This document shows positions 17,367 to 26,556 of a stretch of DNA of 64,000 nucleotides, one piece after another; within the stretch, counting starts at the first letter, position 1, and each line of letters starts with the position of its first letter. The notes beneath the pieces are model-generated. The model saw only the letters and a program-made list of their open reading frames with translations. It did no database searches and was not told the DNA's origin. Both the position numbers and the translations under genes were made by a program. The DNA is from Paenibacillus sp. S150 (lineage in GTDB: Bacteria; Bacillota; Bacilli; Paenibacillales; Paenibacillaceae): positions 1 to 64,000 of the forward strand of contig NZ_JACBYI010000015.1 in assembly GCF_019352175.1 (NCBI RefSeq), given 5' to 3'.

Positions 17367-18563
17367 TTATGATGTATGACCACTACCGGATAAATAATGT
17401 AAGGCAACTGCGGATAGCATCGCGACACCGTAAGGCATTGCGCTCTCATCCAGATCAAACTGCGGATGATGAAGGGGATAACGGGTCCGCTCCTCATCAT
17501 TGCCGGTTCCCAGCCGGAAGAACGCACCCGGAACAGCTTCCGCATAAAAAGCAAAATCCTCACCGCCTGTTGAAGGCTTAATGTAGCTCCACCGCTTGTC
17601 CGCAAACAGAAGATCGCTGGCTTCCGTCACCCGTTCAACCATGGCTTCATCGTTGATTACAGCCGGATACGACTTGATATAATTCAGCTTATATTCTGCG
17701 CCAAAAGCCTCGGTCACCCCGCGCACCACCTGTTCGATCAGCTGCGGCATTTGTTCTCTTACAGCCGGTGACAAGGTGCGTACCGTTCCTGTCATCTTCA
17801 CATCGGGAGCAATGGCGGCGCCCATATACCCTCCTTCAATGCGGCCGATCGTAATGACTGAAGTTTCGAGCGGGTCGATCATCCGGCTGGGAATATTCTG
17901 CAGTGCGGTGATCACCTGGGCGGAAACAGCGATGGCATCCACCGCCTCATGCGGACGGGCCGCATGTCCCCCTTTACCGATAATGTCAATTTCGATACTG
18001 TCTGCCGAGGCAAAAGCAACACCTTTGGCTACCCCCAGACTTCCGGTGGACAATCCGGGAAATACGTGAATTCCGGCAATGGCATCCACCCTGGGGTGTT
18101 CAAGCACTCCGTCCTCCATCATGGCCTTGGCCCCCGCCAGCCCTTCTTCGGCCGGTTGAAAGATAAATTTAATATTCCCCTTCTGCGGTTTCCCCAGACC
18201 GGTAAGCAGTTCCGCGGCGCCCATCAGCATGCTGGTATGTGCATCGTGCCCGCAGAGGTGTGCTACACCCGCATTTCGTGAAGAATATTCCGCTTCCTTC
18301 CGGTCCTGGATGGGCAGAGCATCCATATCAGCTCTCAGGGCGATCGTCGGTCCCTCCCTTTCCCCGCGCAGCAGCCCAACAACGCCGGTGCCGCCGACCT
18401 GTGTGATAATCTCCAGTCCCAGACGCTCTAAATGCTCTGCCACTATGGCCGCTGTCCGCATTTCCCGGTAACCAAGTTCAGGATGACGGTGAAAGTCGCG
18501 CCGCCAGCTGATTAGCCGGCTGCACAGTTGCTGCGACAGGCTCAGGATATGATCGTAAGTCAT
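17367..18563 (-). CDS. M20-family amidohydrolase (N-acyl amino acid/peptide deacylase)
   Basis: 398 residues, cytosolic metallo-hydrolase of the M20D type (hippurate, IAA-amino acid and N-acetyl-diaminopimelate hydrolases). Metal-site residues are visible in LCGHDAHTSM (Cys, His), in FQPAEEGLAGA (Glu pair) and in the C-terminal HHPQFDLDE (His). The N-terminal RDFHRHPELGYRE motif is typical. Family members remove an acyl group from an amino acid or peptide. The start is the ATG at 18563, with GGGAGG formed by the last codons of the gntR gene seven bases upstream, so it is coupled to the regulator. It is the first enzyme of the operon and may deacylate the imported substrate. Confidence 0.92.
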   Translation of the reverse strand: MTYDHILSLSQQLCSRLISWRRDFHRHPELGYREMRTAAIVAEHLERLGLEIITQVGGTGVVGLLRGEREGPTIALRADMDALPIQDRKEAEYSSRNAGVAHLCGHDAHTSMLMGAAELLTGLGKPQKGNIKFIFQPAEEGLAGAKAMMEDGVLEHPRVDAIAGIHVFPGLSTGSLGVAKGVAFASADSIEIDIIGKGGHAARPHEAVDAIAVSAQVITALQNIPSRMIDPLETSVITIGRIEGGYMGAAIAPDVKMTGTVRTLSPAVREQMPQLIEQVVRGVTEAFGAEYKLNYIKSYPAVINDEAMVERVTEASDLLFADKRWSYIKPSTGGEDFAFYAEAVPGAFFRLGTGNDEERTRYPLHHPQFDLDESAMPYGVAMLSAVALHYLSGSGHTS

Positions 18564-18570
18564 AACAGCT

Positions 18571-19305
18571 CTACCTCCCTTCTTCCCCGCCAAAAACTCT
18601 GGAATAAATGGCTGCCGCAGATTTTCCAATATGCTGCCGCATGATTTCTTTGGACAACCCGGCATCCCTGGCCTGAATCGCTTCAAGCAGCTTGCTGTGC
18701 TTCTCATAGTTCACAGAGCGAACCTCGTGATTATAGGGCATCAGGTCAAGTGCGGGATTGATTTGCGTCCGGATCTGGCGTACAGCTTTCTCGAAATACT
18801 GATTATTGGAGGCCTTCGCAATGCTCAGGTGAAACTTCACATCCAGCGCCCGGAATAATTCCCGCGGACAATCTTCGGCTCTGCTCAAATCCAGAAACTC
18901 CCCGAGCTGACCAAGCTCTGCCGGGGTAATCCGCTCAGCCGCCAGAAAGGCCGCTTCCGGTTCGATCAGTGCTCTGAACTCGAATACCTTAAGCATCTTG
19001 TCCCAGTCCCGCTCGATTTCCTTTCTTGTGCGGCGGTGGGAATTCATTGTGACCGGAAGGACAAAGGTTCCGCCTTTGGCACCCACCCGCTTCTCAATGA
19101 GCCCCTTGGCTTCAAGCTGTCCCAGCGCCTCTCTCACGGCCAGCCGGCTGGCGTTAAAGATCGTCGCCAGCTCCCTCTCGGTTGGCAACTGCTCCTCAGA
19201 GAGCAATTCCTTCAGAATGATAGCTTCCTCTAACTGCTCGAGTATAAAGTCGCTGACTTTTTTGGAGTTCACTTTTTCGAATTGCAATGGAAATTGAAGC
19301 TGCAT
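18571..19305 (-). CDS. GntR/FadR-family regulator of the peptide operon
   Basis: 244 residues. An N-terminal winged helix (LPTERELATIFNASRLAVRE, then LEAKGLIEKRVGAKGGTFV) is followed by an all-helical FCD ligand-binding domain (FEFRALIEPEAAFLAA, DVKFHLSIAKASNNQY, HSKLLEAIQARD, with the His/Asp residues that often bind a metal). FadR-type regulators usually repress their own operon until a metabolite, often a carboxylate, binds. It is the first gene after the strong promoter at 19.4 kb and is followed closely by the amidohydrolase, so self-regulation is likely. Confidence 0.93.
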   Translation of the reverse strand: MQLQFPLQFEKVNSKKVSDFILEQLEEAIILKELLSEEQLPTERELATIFNASRLAVREALGQLEAKGLIEKRVGAKGGTFVLPVTMNSHRRTRKEIERDWDKMLKVFEFRALIEPEAAFLAAERITPAELGQLGEFLDLSRAEDCPRELFRALDVKFHLSIAKASNNQYFEKAVRQIRTQINPALDLMPYNHEVRSVNYEKHSKLLEAIQARDAGLSKEIMRQHIGKSAAAIYSRVFGGEEGR

Positions 19306-19342
19306 TCATTCACACTCCATTTCATCAACTCTAATGTTATAT

Positions 19343-19352
19343 GGTTCAAACC
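19343..19352. promoter_or_regulatory. possible operator of the GntR-family regulator
   Basis: GGTTCAAACC has GGTT/AACC arms around two bases and lies between the promoter and the regulator gene, where a FadR-type repressor would bind. It is supported only by position and symmetry. Confidence 0.25.
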
Positions 19353-19396
19353 TTAGACCTTTAAAAAGATCAAAAAAAAAGATGTTTATTACGCTA

Positions 19397-19425
19397 ACTA
19401 TACGATCCGTCCACAGGCATGTCAA
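19397..19425 (-). promoter_or_regulatory. sigma-A promoter of the gntR-peptide operon
   Basis: Minus strand: TTGACA (19425-19420), a 17-base spacer, TATAGT (19402-19397). This is almost perfect consensus. It lies about 95 bases before the regulator ATG and is the only strong promoter I see for the eleven-gene operon. Confidence 0.8.
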
Positions 19426-19786
19426 TATACATCACGCAAATTTTAATTAATTAATAACTGGAAACAGCGAATGTTATAGAAGATTACATATAAGAATTCC
19501 GCTCTGTTTAGTATACAACATAGAAGCTAAAAGGAGAATCCCCCTCACGGTAGAGCGGCATGGATGTCTATTTTTCTGCAATTAAAACGGCATCTGATCG
19601 CTTGTTTCGGCTGCACTTATCACACAACAAATAAATCCCGGGGTTCAGGATTTCCTGACACCCGGGATTAGGCTGGTTCCGGCTTCATGCTGTGGATAAT
19701 TTAGTGTACGATCTCCCCCCCATATGGCTAAGCTGATTAATGCATGCTCTCTCCGGCCTGCCAACCAATGATTTTCATGCTTGCGC
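19426..19786. other. intergenic region between the peptide operon and the uronate locus
   Basis: No gene is seen. The region contains the upstream part of the promoter ending at 19425, a TTAATTAATTAA stretch at about 19443-19454 and the hairpin at 19634-19669. Confidence 0.5.
19634..19669 (-). terminator. hairpin after the mannonate dehydratase gene
   Basis: A long near-perfect stem: AATCCCGGG with CCCGGGATT, extended by TTCAGGA/TCCTGA around a two-base loop. Read on the minus strand it is followed by the T-rich TTATTTGTTGT. It lies about 120 bases after the stop of the dehydratase gene. Confidence 0.6.
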
Positions 19787-20764
19787 TTACGCCTGCTTGC
19801 GGGAATACCCTGCCGCTTCCATCAGCCCCAGCAAATAGCCGTTGCCGAACAGGCGGCCCAGAATTTCATAGCCCGGATTCCCGTTGCTCTCTCCCGCCAT
19901 CGTCGGCACATGGTCCGCCCGTACGGGACCGTCGAATCCCACCTCATAATAAGTCTTCATAGCTGCGAACATATCGGTTTTGCCGTCATCATGAAAGGTT
20001 TCCTGGAACTTCTCCGGTGTTCCCGAGACATCGCGGAAGTGGACGAAGAAGATTTTCTTCTGCTCCCCGAACTGGCGGATCACTGCCGGAATATCGTCCC
20101 CGCTCGTAGCGAGCGTCCCCTGGCACAGGGTGATCCCGTTACAGGGGCTGGGCACCAGGTCAATGGCCCGCTGGAGCGCTGCCCCGCTCGTCAATATCCG
20201 CGAGATGCCCCGGATCGGAGAAATCGGCGGATCATCGGGATGCAGCGCCAGCTTGACCCCGGCTTCCTCAGCCACCGGCACCACTTGTTCCATGAAGTAC
20301 TTCAGGTTCTCCCACAGGCGTTCCTCACTCACCATTCCCTGCTCCGTCAGCGGAACCGTGCGCATTCTCTCATGCTCATAGCCCGAGACCAGCGCCCCGC
20401 CGCGGGCCGGCAGCCCGACAGAGGTGCGGAACCAGTTGAATTCGGCCATGAAGTTGTAGCACAGCACCGGAATGTTCAGCCTGCCCATATTGCGGATCAG
20501 CGTTTTGAAATACCCGATTTCCTCATCTCTTCCCGGCAGTCCCAGCTTGATGCCGTTGGAGGGCGGCATGTTCTCGATGACGGTAACACGCAAGCCTTCC
20601 TCAGCGTACATCCGCTGCAGCAGAACCATATTGTCATAATCCCAGGGCTTCCCGTCCGTCAAGGCAGTCAGCGGAATCACGGCATCGGTAATGCCCATCT
20701 GCTTGCAAAGTGTCCAGAAATTGCATTTATAATCATGATAAAAATAAGCCTCGGCTACCTGCAT
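19787..20764 (-). CDS. uxuA: mannonate dehydratase (UxuA family)
   Basis: 325 residues, cytosolic TIM-barrel enzyme. It would convert D-mannonate to 2-keto-3-deoxygluconate, the step that joins glucuronate breakdown to the Entner-Doudoroff intermediates. Family landmarks are LALHPDDPP, GITLCQGTLATSG (metal-binding Cys region), FFVHFRDV and DGPVRADHVP (metal-binding Asp and His). It is somewhat shorter than the B. subtilis enzyme but both ends look natural. It is the last gene of a locus whose ABC importer is partly broken. UxuA relatives with other sugar-acid substrates exist, so the exact substrate is not proven. Confidence 0.88.
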   Translation of the reverse strand: MQVAEAYFYHDYKCNFWTLCKQMGITDAVIPLTALTDGKPWDYDNMVLLQRMYAEEGLRVTVIENMPPSNGIKLGLPGRDEEIGYFKTLIRNMGRLNIPVLCYNFMAEFNWFRTSVGLPARGGALVSGYEHERMRTVPLTEQGMVSEERLWENLKYFMEQVVPVAEEAGVKLALHPDDPPISPIRGISRILTSGAALQRAIDLVPSPCNGITLCQGTLATSGDDIPAVIRQFGEQKKIFFVHFRDVSGTPEKFQETFHDDGKTDMFAAMKTYYEVGFDGPVRADHVPTMAGESNGNPGYEILGRLFGNGYLLGLMEAAGYSRKQA

Positions 20765-20770
20765 TCTTCA

Positions 20771-22086
20771 TCACCCTTGCGAAGAGATTTTGTCCTGCAC
20801 TTCCTGGCCTTTTTTCATAATGGTCTCATAGGCTTGATCCAGCGTCTGCTTGTTGAACATCACTTCGGTCATCGTGTCGCTGTAGGTTTTGACAAAATCA
20901 GACCAGCCGGAGGGCGCCGGGGAGAATGGCATCGCCTTGGGGGCCGCCAGATCGTACATTTTTACCCCAAGCAGCTCGCCGGGAGTCAGATCGTCCTTGA
21001 TTGATTCAAAGATAACATTGCTGATCGGGATGCCCCGCGTGGTCCCCAGCAGCTTGCCCGCCTCCTGATCGCTGATGAACCATTTCAGGAACTCTTTGGC
21101 TGCCGCCTTATTGCCTGAATTCGTGCTGAGCGACAGATACATCGTGGATTGTGCCCAGCCGCCGCCGGAAGGCCCGGAAGGTTCACGATTTCCAGCTTGC
21201 CGGGCATTGCGCTGTCGAGTGCCCCTACAGCTCCGACAGGAACGCCGCGCGTCATGACGCGGCCGGAGATCAGCGGATCGGAGGCCGGATCATTCTCGAT
21301 CATGGAGAAGGTGGTCTGGGCGTCCGGAATGATGCCGCCCGCCCGGAAATCCACATAAATCTGCTGGAATTTATACCAGGTCTCCTTGTCGATATTCAGA
21401 GTGACACCGTCAGCGAATACCGGGCCTTTGCCGTAAGCCATTTGATAGGCCTGGTACGTATCCCAGTAATTGGTGTAATCGCCGATGCCGTACTTGCCCT
21501 TGGGGAGCTTGTCATGCGCTTCCTCGGCGAAGGCGAAGAACTGGTCATACGTCCAGTCTTGTACAGGCAGGGTAACGCCCGCGGCTTCCAGCTCAGGCTT
21601 GTTGTACACGAAGCCGTTGCCGTTATAGCTGAGCGGGATGCCGTAGAGCTTGCCGTCGATCTTGGATTTCTCCAGCACACCGCTGTCAATGACATCGCTA
21701 AGCTCCATGTCCGACAGGTCCTCAAGCACACCTCTGGCTGCATATTCCTGTATGTAGGTGGCATCCATTTGCAGTACATCCGGCAGCGACCTGGAAGCGG
21801 CAAGAGTCGGAAGCTTCTTCCAGTATCCATCCCAATCCGTATATTACGGGGTGAAGGTGATATTGGGATGGATTTGGGTATACAAGTCCACCGCTTCAAG
21901 CGTCGCATCATGGCGTTCCTGCGAGCCCCACCACATAATTTCCAGATTGGCCTTGGCCGAGGCCGGAGCCTGACTGCCGCCTGAGGCAGCCGGCTCTTCT
22001 GTCTTTTCTCCCCCACAGCCTGCCAGGCTGCTCCCCAATACCATGATTGCCGCCAAGCCTATGACCGCTCTTTTTTTTACATTCAT
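20771..22086 (-). pseudogene. broken sugar-binding lipoprotein (family 1)
   Basis: The gene starts with a good ribosome site (GAGGAGATG) and a lipoprotein signal (GSSLAGCGGEK). It then reads LEIMWWGSQERHDATLEAVD up to FTP, where a TAA at 21846-21844 interrupts the frame. The same frame continues without loss (YTDWDGYWKKL, LPDVLQMDATYIQEYA) to about 21171, where one base is missing in a C run. Restoring it would give LPGPSGGGWAQSTMYLS and join the last part (MYLSLSTNSGNKAAAKEFLKWF) to the end at 20771. One nonsense codon and one single-base deletion therefore inactivate a binding protein of about 438 residues. It served the importer whose permeases lie upstream. An assembly error could explain one lesion but less easily both. 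Confidence 0.88.
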
Positions 22087-22108
22087 CTATATCATCTCCT
22101 CGGTTAAA

Positions 22109-22945
22109 TTAACCCTTGATGCCGGTAGTTGCTATTCCGTCAACGAAATATCTCTGCGCGAACAGAAAAATAAGCGCCGAAGGCAGGATGGACAGCAAAG
22201 ACATCGCCAGCAGTTGCCCCCACTGAATGTCGAATTGATCGATGAACATCCGCAAGGCCAGACCTACCGTGTATTTATCAATCGTATTGAGATACAGCAC
22301 TTGGGCCAGGAAATCATCCCAGCTCCAGATAAAGGTGAAGATCGCCACGTTCATCAGCGCGGGAACGATAAGCGGCAGAATGATCCTGTAATAAATGCCG
22401 AACGTTGAAGTTCCGTCAATTGTGGCGGCTTCATCCAATTCCTTGGGAATCCCGCGGATGAATTGTACGACCAGAAAGATAAAAAATGCCCCGCCGCCCA
22501 GAATATGCGGAATAATTAATGGAATGTAACTGTTTACAAAACCAAAGTTATTAAACAGAATGTACTGCGGAATAATCGTCACCTGTGCCGGAAGCATCAT
22601 GGTCATCAGCAGCACAGCGAACCAGAAATTGCTGAGGGCAAACTTGATTCTTGCAAACCCGAAGGCGACCAGCGAGCTGCTTATAACTGCTCCCAGCACA
22701 TTCCAGAACTCCATGACAAGCGAGTTTTTGAAAAAAGTGGCAAAGCTGTAGTTGTTCGAAAAGTTCCAGCCGTCAATGTAGTTGTCCCAAATCAGCCGCT
22801 TCGGCCAAATCGTGGGCAGCCCCATCTCGGCCGGTGACTTCAATGACGCCCCAATCCACCACAAAACGGGATACAGCATCAGTATGGAAGCCGCAATCAT
22901 CACCGCATGGATCCATATGCTATTCTGTTTCACCTGCAGCTCCAT
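22109..22945 (-). CDS. sugar ABC importer permease (MalG/AraQ type)
   Basis: 278 residues with six predicted helices. It is the inner permease of a carbohydrate uptake ABC system: WPKRLIWDNYIDGWNF after the first helix and the coupling loop ELDEAATIDGTSTFGIYYRIILPLIVPA. The frame is intact, but its partner permease (three bases upstream) carries a stop and the binding protein downstream is broken, so it probably has no functional complex now. Like most sugar importers of Gram-positive bacteria the locus has no ATPase of its own and would have used a shared MsmX-type ATPase. Confidence 0.93.
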   Translation of the reverse strand: MELQVKQNSIWIHAVMIAASILMLYPVLWWIGASLKSPAEMGLPTIWPKRLIWDNYIDGWNFSNNYSFATFFKNSLVMEFWNVLGAVISSSLVAFGFARIKFALSNFWFAVLLMTMMLPAQVTIIPQYILFNNFGFVNSYIPLIIPHILGGGAFFIFLVVQFIRGIPKELDEAATIDGTSTFGIYYRIILPLIVPALMNVAIFTFIWSWDDFLAQVLYLNTIDKYTVGLALRMFIDQFDIQWGQLLAMSLLSILPSALIFLFAQRYFVDGIATTGIKG

Positions 22946-22947
22946 CT

Positions 22948-23847
22948 TTATTTCCCTCCCGTTTCGTAGAATACCCAGTATTTGGAGGCCGTGAAATTAA
23001 TGGCGGTGAAGACGCCGATGATCACCAGGAGAATCCAGGCCAGCGCCGAAGCATATCCCATTTGAAATTGGCTGAAGGCCTTTTCGTACAGGAACAGCGC
23101 GTACGTATAAGTCGCATTGGCCGGCCCGCCTCTGGTGACAATGAATGCCGAGGTGAACATTTGAAAAGAGCCGATAATGGCCTGAATCAGGTTGAAGAAC
23201 AGCACCGGCGACAGCATCGGCAGGGTAATGCTGAAGAATCTGCGGATGGCTCCGGCACCGTCCACTCCCGCCGATTCATACAGCTCTTTGGGAATTTGCT
23301 TAAGGCCGGCCAGAAAAATGACCATCGTCGAGCCAAACTGCCATACGTTCAGCAAAATCAGCGTGCCCAGGGCAGTTTCCGGATTGGAGATCCAGCCCAT
23401 TCCCTGTATGCCGAACATGGCCAGTATCTGGTTGATATATCCGTCCATCCCGAACATATTCCGCCACAGCACCGAGACGGCAATGCTCCCCCCGATTAGC
23501 GACGGAAAGTAGAAGGCGGTGCGGTACAGGTTGATTCCCCGGATGCTCCGGTTGAGCAGCATGGCGACCATTAAGGAAAACGCCAGCTTCAGCGGCACGG
23601 AAAGGAATACGAACAGAAAGGTGACCCGCAGCGATTTGTAGAAAAGCTGGTCATGAAAGATATCCCTGTAATTCATTAGCCCGATCCATCCGGGAGCTTC
23701 CAGCAATGAATATTCCGTAAAGGATAGATAAAGCTATTGCAAAATCGGCCATAACGCCAGCAGCAGAAATCCGGTCAGCCAAGGTGAAATGAACAAATAA
23801 CCGGCGATATGGCGGGAGAGTGATTTTTTAAGAGAAAGATTGCTCAT
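22948..23847 (-). pseudogene. sugar ABC importer permease (MalF/LplB type) with an in-frame stop
   Basis: The ATG at 23847 opens MSNLSLKKSLSRHIAGYLFI and the first membrane helix up to WPILQ. A TAG at 23736-23734 follows, and the same frame then continues LYLSFTEYSLLEAPGWIG to a normal end. The coupling loop ELYESAGVDGAGAIRRFFSITLPML is intact. Without the TAG (most simply a serine codon changed by one base) this would be a normal permease of about 299 residues. It is the first gene of the uronate locus, so a stop here also threatens translation of the rest. Restart at a later codon would lose the first helix. Confidence 0.88.
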
Positions 23848-24148
23848 TTCAAGAACAACACCCCGATTCATGTAATATGGCGAGTACTCCCCATTAATAT
23901 AGCACCGGCATCAGAGGCTTAATAGCAGACATACTTATGATGGCATACGATGATTTTACGACTTGAAAACGGCATAATTTCCAGATTATAACTTAAATTG
24001 AACAGCGCCTTGCCAAATGAAAATTCAGGGGGGTGTAATCTACAATCCGCTGAAAAATAGTATTGATTCTGCTGATAGACCGGCTTTTGCAGCCTGGGTA
24101 TGATGAATAGGGATCAGAGATTATGGGCTCAGGAGAGGATGGATACGC
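23848..24148. other. divergent intergenic region
   Basis: About 300 bases between the leftward uronate locus and the rightward RraA-like gene, AT-rich in the middle. It should contain both promoters, but I see no convincing -35/-10 pair. Confidence 0.4.
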
Positions 24149-25045
24149 ATGTTTGACCGCAAGGAAGATATCATCAAATGGACCGGGAAGTGGACCGGTG
24201 AGCGGTACGGAAACGGCAGGCCCAAGGTGCCGGATAACATTTTGGAGCGCATGAGAAAGATCACGCTTGAAGAAGCATGGATGCCTCTATGGAACAATGG
24301 CTACCGCTTTCAATTCGAGGGAGGCTTCAAAACCGTACATCCCGATCAAATTATGATTGGCCGCGCCGTCACGGCTGTCATGGTGCCAACCCGTCCGGAC
24401 CTTCATGAAACGCTGGTGGCGGCTGGAGCCGATGAGGGCAGAAAGGGCTTTTACAATCAATGGGTCATTGACGTGCTCGGGGAGAACGACGTTGTGGTCG
24501 TGGATATGTTCGACAAGGTGCATTTGGGGACTTATGTCGGAGGGAATTTGTCTACCGCAATCGCCACGCGCACCAAGAACGGAGGAGCCGTAGTCTGGGG
24601 CGGCATACGCGATAATGAACAGGTCAGCAAAATCCGGGATATCAACGTCTATTACCGGGGTTCGGACCCTACAGCCATTGCGGATGTAGTAATGACAGGC
24701 ATGAATGTGCCGTGCCGTATCGGCGCTGCCATTTGTCTGCCGGGAGATATTGTCTTCGGCACGCCGTACGGGGTAATCTTTATTCCGCCCCATTTAGCGG
24801 AACAGACCGTCATAGAAGCAGAGAAGTCGCAGATCAGGGATGTGTTCGGCTTCATCAGGCTGCGTTCGGGCACCTATACAACCGCGCAGATTGACTCGCC
24901 GTGGACAACGGAGCTGTGGAGTGACTTCGAAGAGTGGTTCCGGAACGGCGACAGCGCCAGGGAATTCCGGCATCTCAGCTGGGAGAAGGAGATCGGAGAG
25001 GCGCGGAGCCTGCCGGCAGGGGATTCTGGGCAGGTCAGACCATAG
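24149..25045 (+). CDS. RraA/HMG aldolase-like family protein
   Basis: 298 residues, cytosolic. The core from about residue 65 to 220 is the RraA-like fold, which covers inhibitors of RNase E and class II pyruvate aldolases such as HMG/CHA aldolase. The signature is GGNLSTAIATRTKNGGAVVWGGIRD, with the conserved Gly-Gly and Arg-Asp, and GDIVFGTPYGVIFIPP. It is longer than RraA (about 160 residues), with an N-terminal extension (WTGKWTGERYGNGRPKVPD) and a C-terminal Trp-rich tail. It is therefore probably an enzyme of sugar-acid or keto-acid breakdown and not an RNase regulator. Its divergent position next to the mannonate dehydratase locus fits an aldolase role. The start has AGGAGAGG ten bases ahead. 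Confidence 0.85.
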   Translation: MFDRKEDIIKWTGKWTGERYGNGRPKVPDNILERMRKITLEEAWMPLWNNGYRFQFEGGFKTVHPDQIMIGRAVTAVMVPTRPDLHETLVAAGADEGRKGFYNQWVIDVLGENDVVVVDMFDKVHLGTYVGGNLSTAIATRTKNGGAVVWGGIRDNEQVSKIRDINVYYRGSDPTAIADVVMTGMNVPCRIGAAICLPGDIVFGTPYGVIFIPPHLAEQTVIEAEKSQIRDVFGFIRLRSGTYTTAQIDSPWTTELWSDFEEWFRNGDSAREFRHLSWEKEIGEARSLPAGDSGQVRP

Positions 25046-25078
25046 GCAAACCGGCTGAAGGGTAGGGGCTGCCGGCCT

Positions 25079-25743
25079 CTATCCCAAGCGCCGGTGCAGC
25101 AAGCCGGTCTTGCGCTCACGGTATTCGCTTGGCGTCAGCCCTACCTTCTGCTTGAACAGCTTGCTGAAATAGCGCGGGTCCTGATAGCCGATATGCCGGG
25201 AAATATCCATGTTTTTTAGATTAGTTTCTGTAATCTGCCGCTTGGCCTCGTCAATTCTAAGGTCGGTCAATGTCTCAATGAAGGTTTTTCCGGTACGGAT
25301 CTTGAACAGCATGCTCAAGTAATTGGGCGTAACGAACACCTCGGCCGCGATGCTCTGCAGAGTGGCATCCGCAACATTCTTCTTCATATGCGAGATAGCC
25401 AGCTCCACAATATTTTGATCCTCCTGCTGTCGGTATTCCCGGTGCGCCTTATGCATTTCCAGCAAAATGCCGCATACCCTTTCTTCCAATTCGGACAGCA
25501 AACTGATATTTGTAATCTCAACCAGCGACAGATTGAACAGTGCGGGCAGATCATTTTCGCCGCGCACAGACTGCTCCACCGAGACAAGCAGGCGAATCGT
25601 CAATGAATAGACGGTTTCCTTCTCTACAGGCCCTTTAACATACAGGGAGTTATAAAAAGAATGTACAAGGGATTGCAGCGCTAAGGCATCCCCATTGCCG
25701 GCGACTTCTTCAGCAACCGATTTCTCATAAGTGTAGGGATAGT
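25079..25743 (-). pseudogene. 3' part of a YesN-type AraC response regulator
   Basis: The open frame encodes VDYPYTYEKSVAEEVAGNGD and then a two-helix-turn-helix AraC domain (AAEVFVTPNYLSMLFKIRTGKTF, ISRHIGYQDPRYFSKLFKQKVG, SEYR) to a normal end. The frame begins abruptly at about 25743 without a start codon and is joined to a binding-protein fragment in another frame. The receiver domain and about half of a normal YesN (roughly 500 residues) are missing. Such regulators sit beside sugar-binding protein genes, so the fragments probably come from one former locus. Confidence 0.85.
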
Positions 25744-26556
25744 CTACATGTTTGTTGCGTCCCAGGTAGGGAAGTCGGCAACCGCCCAGTCGTTTTTGGC
25801 CGGAAACTGGTCGTTGAATACCCCGATATCCCAGGTTGCCGCAGACAGCATGCCGATATTTCCTTCCGCGAACTGGGCACGGATCATGTCATTGTCGTAG
25901 GTTCCCACTCCGGGGAAGACGCTGCCGTCCTTGTTCACATCAATCCACCATTCCACGTATTTGGCAAACGGCGAGAAATCGTATTTTCCGGTGACGGCGT
26001 TCCAGCCCTCGCGTCCCATGATGTCGCCGGAGACTGCCGACGGATAAATCACGTAATATCTCCATAAGGCCGTCTGCTTCACAGGAAGCCCGAGGCCGAA
26101 CTTCTGTCCGCCGCCGCTGGCCGTGATCTGCTTGGCATAATCGCTCATCTCCTGCCAGGTAGCAGGCGGCTTTTCCGGATCAAGCCCCGAAGCCTTGAAC
26201 AGATCCTTGTTATAGATCAGCTTGAAGGTGGTTACATTCTCGAATACCCGGTCCAATTCGCCGTTTTTGGCGGTTGGCGGAACTGTGAGAGCGGATTCAT
26301 CAAAGCGTTCGCGAATCTCCGGCGTAATCAGAGGGTTCAAATCGAGCGGATAACCCGCATTCACCAGATCGGTGGAAATATTATAGGCAATATCCGGCAG
26401 ATTGCCGGCGTTCAGTGCCAGCTTCAGCTGCTCCTCGTAATTGTCGGCAAATACCTTATAGCTGATTTCGATATTGTCGGGATTGGTTTCATTGAATTTT
26501 TTGACCAGGGCCTCACGCACTTCCAGGTCATGCCGCGAGTTGACCCATACCTCTCC
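25744..26556 (-). pseudogene. middle part of a sugar-binding protein (family 1)
   Basis: The frame reads EVWVNSRHDLEVREALVKKF, YEEQLKLALNAGNLPDIAYN and KPPATWQEMSDYAKQI, and ends at DWAVADFPTWDATNM where it runs into the YesN fragment and a chance stop. The lipoprotein signal is missing at the front and the last part is missing at the back. At about 26551-26556 it is joined to the permease fragment in a different frame. It cannot be secreted and is a relic. Confidence 0.88.
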
